NCBI RefSeq assembly: GCF_007830065.1
Contig: NZ_VLKK01000003.1
Coordinates: 165,970-229,969 of the forward strand
Reading direction: 5' to 3'
Length of the DNA stretch: 64,000 bases
Source of the DNA: Sphingobium wenxiniae
GTDB taxonomy: Bacteria; Pseudomonadota; Alphaproteobacteria; Sphingomonadales; Sphingomonadaceae
The notes under the pieces were generated by a model. It did not search any database, was not told the DNA's origin, and saw only the letters and a program-made list of their open reading frames with translations. Position numbers and translations under genes: made by a program. Shown here piece by piece: positions 25,690-34,609 of the stretch; positions within the stretch are counted from its first letter, which is position 1, and each line of letters opens with the position of its first letter.

Positions 25690-26424
25690 ATGGAAAGAAG
25701 CATGTCCACAAAGCCGCCAATTGAAATCCCGGTCGCTGAAAGCAGCCACTCGCTCATTCCCAAGGTTCGTAGCCGATCGCGACAGATATATCTCCGCCTG
25801 CGGCAAATGATCATCCTGGGCGAGCTCGTTCCGCTCCAGAAGCTGAAGATCGCGGAACTGGCCGAGGAGCTGGGAGCGAACTCGAGCGCCGTGCGCGAAG
25901 CCCTGTCGCGGCTGACAGCGGAACATCTGGTTGAGGCGCGGGACCAGCAGGGCTTCCGCGTCGCTCCCATCTCGATCGCGGAACTGGACGATCTCACGCG
26001 CACGCGGTGCGACATCGAAACCCTGGCTCTCAAACGCTCGATCGAACGGGGATCCAAGGCGTGGGCCCAGGCCTTGAAGCTGGCCCATCGCGAAATCAGC
26101 AACTATTCCGGCGATCCCCAGGCACCCGAAGGCATGGCGCTGCACGCCCAGTTCCACAAGGCCGTTCTTGCCGGCTGCGAAAGCCCCGCCCTGCTCAGGA
26201 TCTGGCAGTCGCTTTACGAGATGGCGGAGCGCTATCGCGCGATCGCTGTTCGCCAGGCCGGCCCTTCGCGCCCGGTCGTTGACGAGCATGACCGTATCGC
26301 AAAGGCGGCGCTCGACCGGGATGTGGATGCCGCCGCTACTCTGCTGACCAATCATATCGAACGCACCGCGGCGCTGGTGCGGGACGCGATTCTGAAGGCA
26401 TCGGCGGACGGAGGAAACTGTTAA
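25690..26424 (+). CDS. GntR-family (FCD) transcriptional regulator
   Basis: This 244-aa protein has an N-terminal winged helix (SRQIYLRLRQMIILGELVPL, then LKIAELAEELG and AVREALSRL) and a helical FCD ligand domain (RTRCDIETLALKRSI, HAQFHKAVLAGC). FadR/VanR-type regulators of this kind often respond to carboxylic acids and repress nearby catabolic genes. It sits just after the FAH terminator and is convergent with the epoxide-hydrolase-like gene. The start may be the ATG four codons further on. Confidence 0.88.
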   Translation: MERSMSTKPPIEIPVAESSHSLIPKVRSRSRQIYLRLRQMIILGELVPLQKLKIAELAEELGANSSAVREALSRLTAEHLVEARDQQGFRVAPISIAELDDLTRTRCDIETLALKRSIERGSKAWAQALKLAHREISNYSGDPQAPEGMALHAQFHKAVLAGCESPALLRIWQSLYEMAERYRAIAVRQAGPSRPVVDEHDRIAKAALDRDVDAAATLLTNHIERTAALVRDAILKASADGGNC

Positions 26425-26439
26425 ATAGGAGTTTGGAAC

Positions 26440-27381
26440 TCACACCGGACAGGTGGCAAGAAAGCGCAACAGCGCTTCGTTCACCAGATCGGGCCTTTCC
26501 GCCTGAATCCAGTGCCCGGCGCCATCGACGAAGGTTGCGTCGCCCATTTGCTCGGCGGCCGCCCGGAAGCCTGGAAATCCAAGGACGGTGTCCGCATTGC
26601 CGCCGATATAGGCTGCGGGAACCGGAAGCCGGGCGCCGCGCCAGGGCGCCGTGATCTCCCAATTCCTTTCGAACACGCGGTAGCCGTTCAGGCCACCCCG
26701 AAATCCGGTCCGCCCATATTGCTCGGCATAAGCGTCCAGTTCCTGGTCGCTCATGAACTCCATCGCGCCCGCCGGCGCGGGCAGCGTCTCGACCAGACCG
26801 CCGCCCGGCGCGGCCATCATCATGATGGGCGCACCTTCGTATGCGCCGGAGTTTGCGAAAAAGAGCCTGCGAAGCGCTTCGCGCGGATCTGCCTCCAGAT
26901 CAGCCTCGGCAATGCCAGGCTCCTGAAAATAGATCATGTAGAATGCAGGAGGGACGGCGCCCCGCAACGCCCGGATCAAGCTCATCTCTCCTCGGGGAAT
27001 ATACGGCACCGAAAGGCCGAAAACCCCGCGGATACGATCCGGACGCATCAACGCGGCGTGATAGGCCGTCGTGGTGCCCGCATCGTGACCAACGATCACG
27101 GCCCGCTCGATCGCGAGCGCATCCATCGTTGCGATCACGTCGCCCACGGTATGGGCGACGCTATAGTCCTCCACGCTGCCTGGCGCATCGGATTGGCCGT
27201 GGCCTCTCATATCGAAGGCAAGCACCCTGTATCCCGCCCCGACGAGTATCGGGATCTGCTTACGCCAGCTTCGCCAATATTCCGGAAAGCCGTGACAAAG
27301 AAGGACGGCCGGGCCTGTTCCTTCATCCACCACGTGGATACGGCAACCGTCGACGTCAATGAAATGATGCTGCCTTGGCAT
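26440..27381 (-). CDS. Epoxide hydrolase-like alpha/beta-hydrolase
   Basis: This 313-aa protein has HGFPEYWRSWR (oxyanion region, residues 30-40) and the nucleophile motif VGHDAGTTTA with Asp100, the residue type found in epoxide hydrolases and haloalkane dehalogenases rather than esterases. The catalytic His lies in GAGHWIQAERP near the C-terminus. The HGxP motif and YIGGNADTV favour epoxide hydrolase. A longer upstream frame runs into the GST gene; the ATG at 27379-27381 was chosen. It lies 17 bp after the GST stop, so the two share a transcript and may detoxify reactive epoxides or quinone-type intermediates. Confidence 0.85.
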   Translation of the reverse strand: MPRQHHFIDVDGCRIHVVDEGTGPAVLLCHGFPEYWRSWRKQIPILVGAGYRVLAFDMRGHGQSDAPGSVEDYSVAHTVGDVIATMDALAIERAVIVGHDAGTTTAYHAALMRPDRIRGVFGLSVPYIPRGEMSLIRALRGAVPPAFYMIYFQEPGIAEADLEADPREALRRLFFANSGAYEGAPIMMMAAPGGGLVETLPAPAGAMEFMSDQELDAYAEQYGRTGFRGGLNGYRVFERNWEITAPWRGARLPVPAAYIGGNADTVLGFPGFRAAAEQMGDATFVDGAGHWIQAERPDLVNEALLRFLATCPV

Positions 27382-27398
27382 GCTGATCTCCGATCGGC

Positions 27399-28058
27399 TC
27401 AGAGAGAGAAGCCAGGGGGCAACTGGATACCCGCATCGGCCAGCGCGGCCCGCTCGCGGGAGCGCGCGCGCCTCGCGCTTTCGCGGCGACCCGCCCTTTC
27501 CAGATAGGACTGCACCTCCGGGAAGGAGGCCAGATCGAAGCCTCCCAGGACGGCCAGTCCCAGACACCAGGCCACATAGGCATCGGTGATCGACCAGTCC
27601 CTGCCATTCCACCATTCAGGAAAACGGCCGGACGAGGATGCGAGGATATCGCGGAGCTGCTCTATCGCGACGGCTCGCGCGCTTTCGGGGGCGCCCGGCG
27701 CGATGCGGTCCGGCATCATGATGGACCGTGCCAGCGGATGGAGCGTATTCGAACACCATATCAGATCGGACCGGTACTGGGCCTTCTGCGCTGCATTGCC
27801 GGATGGCAGCAGCCTGGCCTCCGGATATTGCTCATCGATGAAGATCAGGATGCCGGCGCCTTCCGTGATGAGGCACCCATCGAACCGCAAGGCCGGCACC
27901 TTCCCCTTCGGGTTGACGGAAAGATAAGACGCAGAGCGTTGCTCGCCGGCAAAGATATTGATCACACGATCCTCATAATCGAGGCCGGCTTCCTCCAGCG
28001 CGATCATGGCGACACCGGAGCAGGCGCCGGGCATATGAAAAAGACAGATATCAGGCAA
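27399..28058 (-). CDS. Glutathione S-transferase
   Basis: This 219-aa protein has an N-terminal thioredoxin-fold domain (FHMPGACSGVAMIALEEAG; Cys13/Ser14 as in bacterial beta-type GSTs), NPKGKVPALRFDG with the cis-proline, and a helical C-terminal domain (DWSITDAYVAWCLG). It could conjugate or isomerise electrophilic catabolites, or use glutathione in ether cleavage, but nothing here shows which. Its promoter holds the third copy of the shared palindrome, 33 bp upstream of the start, tying it to the dioxygenase regulon. Confidence 0.9.
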   Translation of the reverse strand: MPDICLFHMPGACSGVAMIALEEAGLDYEDRVINIFAGEQRSASYLSVNPKGKVPALRFDGCLITEGAGILIFIDEQYPEARLLPSGNAAQKAQYRSDLIWCSNTLHPLARSIMMPDRIAPGAPESARAVAIEQLRDILASSSGRFPEWWNGRDWSITDAYVAWCLGLAVLGGFDLASFPEVQSYLERAGRRESARRARSRERAALADAGIQLPPGFSL

Positions 28059-28090
28059 TTCGGGTCACTCCGACGTGGCATAGCGCGACA

Positions 28091-28110
28091 AACATACGGC
28101 ATCGTATGCA
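28091..28110. promoter_or_regulatory. Putative operator, copy 3 (near-perfect)
   Basis: AACATAC-GGCATC-GTATGCA. The left arm is identical to copy 2, the spacer is again 6 bp, and the right arm differs in the last two bases. It lies 33 bp upstream of the GST start and downstream of a TetR gene on the same strand. Confidence 0.6.
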
Positions 28111-28193
28111 TTTGGCAATATGATACGCCAGTAGCATGGCAAATTCCGGCGGCGGATGTGCAACCCGGCACCGATCGAACGCAACCGCCTGAA

Positions 28194-28212
28194 TTGTCGT
28201 AATGAACGACAA
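28194..28212. repeat. Second palindrome in the GST upstream region
   Basis: TTGTCGT-AATGA-ACGACAA: perfect 7-bp arms with a 5-bp spacer, different in sequence from the 28091 motif. It lies between the TetR stop (28343) and the GST promoter. It may be another regulator's site. Confidence 0.5.
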
Positions 28213-28342
28213 ACCGAAGGCTCTTGCGACTGTCCGGACGAAAGTCTCCTCGCAAGACATACGGCTCCGGCCAATTCATACCTGACATCCGGAATCGGAT
28301 GTGATCCGCCGCAGCGGCTCTCACCCCGCCTGGCAATACCCG

Positions 28343-28933
28343 TCAGGCGAGGAGAATATCCTCGCATTGCTGGATCAGATCGGTGGCGTCGCTGGATATC
28401 AGCGTTCCCGCAACCCGCTGATAGGAATAGGCGAGAATTGCGCGAGCATGCGCTATCTCCTCGGTCACACCAGCCTGCACAAGCAGCTTCTCAATATATT
28501 GGAGACGTAGCTCGTCGACCTCCTCCAGCGCGATGCGAGCCCGTTCATCTCCCCTACCCCACAGGCGTATGGCCAGTTCCGTATCGGCCGCGAGCGCCGC
28601 GGTCTGTCCCTTCAGCGGAAGGCGAAGCAACTGCCGCAGCCGTTCCTCCGGCGACGCAACGCCGCTGTCGAGGCGCTCGATCAGCGCCAGCGTCGCGCGT
28701 CGTCGCCATCGGGTCAGCATCGTCTCGAGCAAGGCGTCTCTATCCCTGAAATGATAGTAGAAGCTGCCCTTGGTGACGTTCAGACGCTTGGCCAGTACCT
28801 CAATCCGGACGCCATCGATCCCATGCGCGCCCAATTCCGCCAGGGCTGCATCCGTCCAGGCATCGGCATCCAGACGCCCGGTGTCGGCCTTTGTCGGCTT
28901 GTTAGAGTTCCGGACGGTTCGCTGGTCCAACAT
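28343..28933 (-). CDS. TetR-family regulator
   Basis: This roughly 196-aa protein has the HTH pattern GVRIEVLAKRLNVTKGSFYY followed by HFRDRDALLETML, and a helical C-terminal domain. It is encoded directly upstream of the GST-epoxide hydrolase pair and on the same strand, making it the nearest candidate to bind the palindrome at 28091. It has no copy of that palindrome in its own upstream region. The alternative start at 28966 adds 11 residues. Confidence 0.87.
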   Translation of the reverse strand: MLDQRTVRNSNKPTKADTGRLDADAWTDAALAELGAHGIDGVRIEVLAKRLNVTKGSFYYHFRDRDALLETMLTRWRRRATLALIERLDSGVASPEERLRQLLRLPLKGQTAALAADTELAIRLWGRGDERARIALEEVDELRLQYIEKLLVQAGVTEEIAHARAILAYSYQRVAGTLISSDATDLIQQCEDILLA

Positions 28934-29024
28934 CTGCCCTCGTGATAACTGACGATTTGCCTCCACTTACCCATGCCGGGCGCTGACTGGCAAGTAACGC
29001 AATCGGAGCGTCGTCGCTGTCGCT

Positions 29025-29951
29025 TCATCGGGTCTGCAGAGGCGCATTCTCCAGCCGGCAAGAACGGCGCCAGCAACCCGGCGTTTGTCCGAATTGTCTC
29101 TTGAACGCCCGGACCAGGGCGGCGGACGAGCCGAAGCCGATTTGCTCGGCGATGACCGATATGGACGCGCTGCTGTCGGCAAGGATTTCCGATGCCTGCA
29201 ACAGACGAAACCGATTGATCGTAGCCATTGGAGGCGCGCCGAACGCGCATCGGAACCGCTGGGCAAATGCGGCGCGGCTAAGACCCGCTGAAGCCGCCAA
29301 ATCCGCCACCGTCCATCTTTTCCCCGGCGTCGCCAGGAACGTGGTCATCGCACGCAGCAGATATTCGTCGTGCTGAATCGATCCGAAGGCGAGATTCGCC
29401 TTCAACAATCGCTCGCGAGCATATCCGACGATTTGCAGCATGATGATTTCGGCAAGCCGGCGCGCAACTCCGCGCTCGCTGCTACTTCCCTCGTCCAAGC
29501 ACTCGAGCATTTCCACTGCCTTGGCAATAAGAGACGCATAGGGTTCGGCCCGCGCCGGTATGACTATCGATCCCCACGGCAGTCGCTGAAGCACCGCAAC
29601 GCTGCGGTCGATGCTGCCTGTAAATATCTCTACGGGCAAAGCCCCGGCGAAATCGGCGTTGCCATGGCGTGCACCTCTTTCAGCAGGATGAAGTTGCGAG
29701 GAATCGAGCCATTCGTGGCTCCGGCCCTCGACGCCGACGACACTGCCCGTCGGCAAGAAGATCGCCTTCCCTCCCTGCGCCCGAAACCAGGCCCCGCCCT
29801 TTCTGACGAGATAGAAGTTTGCACGGCTTGGATCCGGCTTCGCAAGGCGAAAGGGACGATCGAACCGCAATCGCCCGAATTCGACCCCGACCAACCGCAG
29901 GTCGGGCGTGCGTAGCAATGCGGTCCAGTCACCGGACGTTAGATCAATCAT
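29025..29951 (-). CDS. AraC-family regulator
   Basis: This 308-aa protein has an N-terminal cupin-like sensing region (RFDRPFRLAKPDPSRANFYL, GSVVGVEG) of the type found in AraC regulators of catabolic and stress genes, and a C-terminal double HTH (WTVADLAASAGLSRAAFAQR; then SISVIAEQIGFGSSAALVRA and FKRQFGQTPG). It is divergent from the FAD hydroxylase at 30030 with a 78-bp spacer and probably activates it. Confidence 0.9.
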   Translation of the reverse strand: MIDLTSGDWTALLRTPDLRLVGVEFGRLRFDRPFRLAKPDPSRANFYLVRKGGAWFRAQGGKAIFLPTGSVVGVEGRSHEWLDSSQLHPAERGARHGNADFAGALPVEIFTGSIDRSVAVLQRLPWGSIVIPARAEPYASLIAKAVEMLECLDEGSSSERGVARRLAEIIMLQIVGYARERLLKANLAFGSIQHDEYLLRAMTTFLATPGKRWTVADLAASAGLSRAAFAQRFRCAFGAPPMATINRFRLLQASEILADSSASISVIAEQIGFGSSAALVRAFKRQFGQTPGCWRRSCRLENAPLQTR

Positions 29952-30029
29952 TCGAGTTTCTCAATCAATGCGCAACTCCTTCTCACGCCTGAAAAGGGCT
30001 TCGGCAAGAACAAAGGAGAGGAATTAACC

Positions 30030-31844
30030 ATGGAAACAACCGACGTGCTCGTTGTCGGCGGCGGCGGATGCGGCCTGTCGCTCGCGATCTTTCTGAGTGA
30101 CCTCGATGTCGATTTCCTGATGATAGAGCGGCGGGAAGCCACCTCTCATCTTCCCAAGGCCCATTATCTCAACGCACGGACGATGGAGATTTTCCGCCAG
30201 TACGATGTCGCTGACGACATTCAGGCAGTCGGCACGCCGCCATATTACCGCTCGCGGACAAAATGGTTCACAAGCTTCGCAGGCGACAGCCCGTTGGACG
30301 GCAAGTGCATTTTCGAAACGGGCGGATTGGGCGGCCATGGCTCGGCGCGTGAACCCGACTACCGTGCGGCCAGCCCGGCGGATTCAGCAAATCTCCCGCA
30401 AATCCGGCTAGAACCGATTCTGCGCCGTCATGCGGAGAAGCGCGCGGGACAGCGGATACGCTTTCGCCAAGAACTGCTTTCCTACGAGCAGGATATCGAT
30501 GGCGTGACCGCCCATGTCCGCGACCACTCCGACGGTTCCGAATATGAGGTGCGCGCCAGATATATCGTCGGGGCGGATCGTGGCCGTACCGTCGGGCCGG
30601 TAGCCGGGATCGAACTGGAAGGCGAAACGGACCTGATCACCCAGGTGAGCGTGCATTTCCAAGCCGATCTATCGCGCTGGTATCCCGATGATCGGGTGCT
30701 GCTCAATTGGCTTCGCAGTCCCTATCGTCCTGGCGTTTCCGTGATCGTGCCGATGGGGCCGGGCAATTGGGGCCGCCATTCCCCGGAATGGTCGATCAGC
30801 TTTCCGAAAATGCCTGATGATCCGGAATGGACCGAGGAAAATGTCGTTCCAATGGTCCGGAAGATTCTCGGCATCCCCAAACTGGAGCTTTCCGTGCTTT
30901 GCAAGACCGAATGGACGGTCGAGGGCGTACTTGCGAACGCCTATCGCCGCGGACGGGTATTCGTCGCGGGAGACGCGGCGCATCGGCATCCACCGACGAC
31001 TGGTCTTGGCCTTAATACCGGCATCCAGGATGCCCATAATCTGGCCTGGAAACTGGCGTTGGTTACCAGATACGGTGCCGCCGACAGGCTCCTGGACTCC
31101 TATGAAGCGGAGCGACGCCCTGTGGGGGCCTTCAATGTCGAATGGGCGCTCAATGCCTTCTTCAATCATTTGCTGCTCGAGGCGGCGATCGTGGACACGC
31201 ACCCCAACCATCGTTCGCAAATTCAAAGTTCCGGACATGTTATCGCCGCCTATTCCGCGCTGCTGGCGGATACAGCCAATGGCCGGATGCGCCGCGCTCG
31301 GCTGAATCAGATTTTCGATACGCAACACATCGAATTCTACGCGAGAGACGTTGAGCTAGGGTTTGTATATGAACGGGGTGCAATCGTACTTGACGGACTT
31401 CCCGCGTCGCCTCGCGATCCGCTAGGACAAGATTATGGTCCGTTTGCCAGACCCGGCCATCGTCTTCCACATATTTGGCTCGACAGGTGTGGAGAGCAGA
31501 TCTCCAGCCATGACCTTGTCAGCGGCACAAACGGTTTTGTCTTGCTCGCCGGAGCATATTCCAACGAGTGGGAAGCGGCGGTCGATCAAGCCGTCGCAGA
31601 AACAGGTATTCCGCTGCAAATGGTCGCCATGGGCCACGATGTGGACGATTCCGAAGGCCAGTGGGAGACTATTACTGGCCTGTCGGAACAAGGCGTCCTA
31701 TTGATCCGGCCGGACAATATCATAGCGTGGAAAACGGAGAGAACTGACACGCTGATCTTTGCAGAATTTATCGATATTCTCAAAAATATCTGCCAGACAG
31801 AAGGTGGAAGGCGCAGTCGTTCGGATGAGTCCGTCAGGCCGTGA
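30030..31844 (+). CDS. FAD-dependent phenol-type hydroxylase with altered DG motif
   Basis: This 604-aa class A flavin monooxygenase resembles TfdB/PheA proteins: dinucleotide fold VVGGGGCGLSLAIFLS, second flavin motif GRVFVAGDAAHRHPPTTGLG, and a thioredoxin-like C-terminal domain (HDLVSGTNGFVLLAG). The DG motif, normally GADGxxSxxR, reads GADRGRTVGP (181-190): Arg replaces the Gly, and the terminal Arg is a Gly. That motif contacts both FAD and NAD(P)H, so activity may be reduced. A strong ribosome site (AAAGGAGAGG) precedes the ATG. It probably hydroxylates a phenolic intermediate under control of the divergent AraC protein. Confidence 0.87.
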   Translation: METTDVLVVGGGGCGLSLAIFLSDLDVDFLMIERREATSHLPKAHYLNARTMEIFRQYDVADDIQAVGTPPYYRSRTKWFTSFAGDSPLDGKCIFETGGLGGHGSAREPDYRAASPADSANLPQIRLEPILRRHAEKRAGQRIRFRQELLSYEQDIDGVTAHVRDHSDGSEYEVRARYIVGADRGRTVGPVAGIELEGETDLITQVSVHFQADLSRWYPDDRVLLNWLRSPYRPGVSVIVPMGPGNWGRHSPEWSISFPKMPDDPEWTEENVVPMVRKILGIPKLELSVLCKTEWTVEGVLANAYRRGRVFVAGDAAHRHPPTTGLGLNTGIQDAHNLAWKLALVTRYGAADRLLDSYEAERRPVGAFNVEWALNAFFNHLLLEAAIVDTHPNHRSQIQSSGHVIAAYSALLADTANGRMRRARLNQIFDTQHIEFYARDVELGFVYERGAIVLDGLPASPRDPLGQDYGPFARPGHRLPHIWLDRCGEQISSHDLVSGTNGFVLLAGAYSNEWEAAVDQAVAETGIPLQMVAMGHDVDDSEGQWETITGLSEQGVLLIRPDNIIAWKTERTDTLIFAEFIDILKNICQTEGGRRSRSDESVRP

Positions 31845-31956
31845 TGGCTACCGCACATCGGTCGATTTTCGAATGAAACCGGCTCGATCCAATGGTCTGG
31901 CCCGGAACACCGCTGGTCGGCTTCCGAGCCTTCCGTCCCCGTCCCCCGGAACAAAC

Positions 31957-32640
31957 TCAGCGTTTGAAGGCGCGCTCGTGAATCCAGCCGTCATTGGTGA
32001 GCAGGATGGTGGCGTTGGCGTCGATGGACGATTGGGTGTCGCGTTTGAGCTGCGGAAATGCCGCGAGCATGGCGGGCTGCTTGGCCCATTCGGGCAGTTC
32101 CGCGAGGTGATAGCGATAGCTGACCCGCGAGACCTTCACCCCCATGGCGTCGGCCGGTTCGGTAAATTGCACAATTTCGTCGACCGTGGGCTTGCCGTAG
32201 CAGAGCCTTTGGTCGGGGCTGGTGAACGCGGTTCGCTCGCCAACCTGCGAGACGGCCTTTCGTCCTTCCGGCGTCAGGTCATAGGCGCGCACAGGCAGAT
32301 CGGACGATTGGTTGCCCCACAGGCCGGTTCTCACCTTGATGGCGGTTTCGCCGACCTTGAGCAGACCGGCTTCCACAAGGGCGTCGAACGGCGCTCGTTC
32401 ACGCTGCCGGTTCTGCGCCTGAGGTTCGGACGTTGTCGGGGCGGCCGAGACGTAGCGCGGAAAGTCGGGCGGATTGTCGCCCTCCGGACGCTCGGTGCTC
32501 CTGGGAATCGAAAGGCAGGGCGGGTTTTGCGCGATGTACGTGTTGATCGCCGTCTTGAAGTTGCCCTCGCTGGCGGCTTTCGGATCGGAACAAGCCGAAA
32601 GGCCAAGGGCCGCCACTCCAAACAAAACCGCATGCCGCAT
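31957..32640 (-). CDS. Predicted lipoprotein of unknown function
   Basis: This 227-aa protein has a short signal peptide with a lipobox (LFGVAALGLSAC; Cys17), so it is probably acylated and membrane-attached. The mature part has no motif I recognise. It marks the change from the catabolic island to ordinary chromosome. It is convergent with the FAD hydroxylase (112 bp between stops). Confidence 0.75.
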   Translation of the reverse strand: MRHAVLFGVAALGLSACSDPKAASEGNFKTAINTYIAQNPPCLSIPRSTERPEGDNPPDFPRYVSAAPTTSEPQAQNRQRERAPFDALVEAGLLKVGETAIKVRTGLWGNQSSDLPVRAYDLTPEGRKAVSQVGERTAFTSPDQRLCYGKPTVDEIVQFTEPADAMGVKVSRVSYRYHLAELPEWAKQPAMLAAFPQLKRDTQSSIDANATILLTNDGWIHERAFKR

Positions 32641-32798
32641 AAGCGCTCTCCCAATTCAACCTAAGGAATAGCTACCAAGCAACCCCGATTGCCATTGGCG
32701 TTATCAAAATCCGCCATCGACATGCAGTCCCATGAGAAATGCCGGCGCAATGGCGATTGAGAGGGACGCGATCTACCGGTGCCTGCACCGCCGAACGG

Positions 32799-34427
32799 CT
32801 AACCGGCATAGCGTGCTTCGAGCAGGTCGAGTTCGCGGATCAGCTTGCGCGCGACTTCACTGCCGACCCGACGCTCACGAACCATCTTGAAGATGGCGGT
32901 GCGCTCGGCCTTGACAGCCGCGAGCCGCAGATCGCGCTCGATCCGTTCCGACCGGCGTCCTGTGGCATTGTGCTCGATATTGCCCTGCCGGTTCTCGATG
33001 CGCTGGCGATAGCCTTCCATGACGCGCCAACCCGCCGAAACATAGAGGTCGGCATCGCCGCGTCCTTCCGCCAGATCATGCTGAACATGCTCGATCCGGG
33101 CGATGGCTGCCTGCGCCGCTTCGATCCGCGCCATGTCTTCTTCGGCCTGATATGATGGCTCCGCGGGCATTTCGAGGCCGTTCAACAGCCAGGGCAATCC
33201 CACGCTGGCGACAATAAGCGAGACTATGATCACGCCCATGGCGAGGAAGATCGCAAGTTCGCGCCCCGGAAAGGCCGCCCCGTCCGTCATCGTGAGAGGA
33301 AGCGTCAACACACCGGCAAGCGTGATCGCGCCCCGCACGCCCGCGAAGGACATGGCCGCGACGATGCGCCAGTTCGGCGTCGTGCGCCGTTCCTCGCTGC
33401 GGAACAGGGTGAGCCGGAAGGAGAGCCACACCCACGCAAAACGAAGCGCCGCCAGCGCCAGATTGATCGCCAGCACATAGATGACCAGCCATCCCGGCTC
33501 ATGATGCCCGGTAAGGCGCACCGTTTCGGCGGCGCCCGCCAAGATCATTGGAAGCTGCTCGCCCAGCAGCACGAAGATGATGCCGTTCGCCGCGAACTGA
33601 ATGATGTCCCAGACGGTATTCCGGCGAATGCGGGTGGCGGCGAGCGCCTGTCCGCCGCCTTCGACGAATCCCATGGTGAGACCCGCCGCGACGGCGGCGA
33701 GGATGCCCGAACAATGGAGGTGCTCCGCGGCGAGATAGGCGCCGAACGGAATGAGCAGGCTGATCAGGATCTGGGAACCGCTGTCTTCGCCCAGCCGTCG
33801 GCTGAGCCATGATTTGGTCCGCCCGACCAGCCAGGTCAGCCCGGCGCCGATCGCGATGCCGCCGAACGCCACCCACAGGAAATTGAGCGCGGCCTCCTGG
33901 ACCGAGAAGGTGCCTGTCAGCGCCGCGGCGATGGCGAAGCGCAGGCAGACCAGTCCGGAAGCATCGTTCAGGAGCGACTCGCCTTCCAGGATGTGCATCA
34001 TGCGCTTGGGAATGGGCACGCGCTGGGCGATCGCCGACACGGCGATCGGGTCCGTCGGCGAAATCACGGCCGCCAGCGCGAAGGCCACCGGCATCGGCAT
34101 GGCGGGGACCATCCAGTGGATGAACAGCCCCATGCCCACCACGGTGAAGATCACCAGGCCCAACGCCAGTTCGAGAATGGTCTTGCCGTCCTTGAACAGT
34201 TCTTCGCGCGGTATCCGCCAGCCATCGAGGAACAGCAGCGGCGGCAGGAACAGCAGGAAGAATATCTCGGGATCGAGCGTCACCCGCCAGTTCGCCACCA
34301 GGCCGATCATGGCGCCCAGCGCGATCTGCACCAGTGGCCTGGGCACGGGAATCGGCAGGAGGCGCGATAGCACGCCGCTCACGACCACGGCGAACAGCAG
34401 GATGAGGACAATCGTGATGGTTTCCAA
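32799..34427 (-). CDS. Na+/H+ antiporter, CPA1 family
   Basis: This 542-aa membrane protein has about 12 transmembrane segments and a charged C-terminal cytoplasmic tail. CPA1 signatures include LLFLPPLLFLDGW, AAVISPTDPIAV, ESLLNDASGLV (the ND ion-binding pair) and SFAGVRGAITLAG with its conserved Arg. It exchanges cytoplasmic cations for protons and helps pH and sodium balance. The start lies in a well-spaced gap of 182 bp from the cupin gene. Confidence 0.93.
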   Translation of the reverse strand: METITIVLILLFAVVVSGVLSRLLPIPVPRPLVQIALGAMIGLVANWRVTLDPEIFFLLFLPPLLFLDGWRIPREELFKDGKTILELALGLVIFTVVGMGLFIHWMVPAMPMPVAFALAAVISPTDPIAVSAIAQRVPIPKRMMHILEGESLLNDASGLVCLRFAIAAALTGTFSVQEAALNFLWVAFGGIAIGAGLTWLVGRTKSWLSRRLGEDSGSQILISLLIPFGAYLAAEHLHCSGILAAVAAGLTMGFVEGGGQALAATRIRRNTVWDIIQFAANGIIFVLLGEQLPMILAGAAETVRLTGHHEPGWLVIYVLAINLALAALRFAWVWLSFRLTLFRSEERRTTPNWRIVAAMSFAGVRGAITLAGVLTLPLTMTDGAAFPGRELAIFLAMGVIIVSLIVASVGLPWLLNGLEMPAEPSYQAEEDMARIEAAQAAIARIEHVQHDLAEGRGDADLYVSAGWRVMEGYRQRIENRQGNIEHNATGRRSERIERDLRLAAVKAERTAIFKMVRERRVGSEVARKLIRELDLLEARYAG

Positions 34428-34609
34428 AAGGCAGCTTCCGTTCGGACGTTGGGAATCTGGAATCTATAGCGATTTTGCGCCGGGGAGCCAGTGTGCCGCA
34501 TCCGTCATCGGGCAAACGCCGCTTGTCATCGCAAGGCTGCGGTCGTCCGTCGCGCGAAGGTATGAAGCTATGAGGTGCGATCACATTCTGCAGCGGACCG
34601 GGATTCGCC

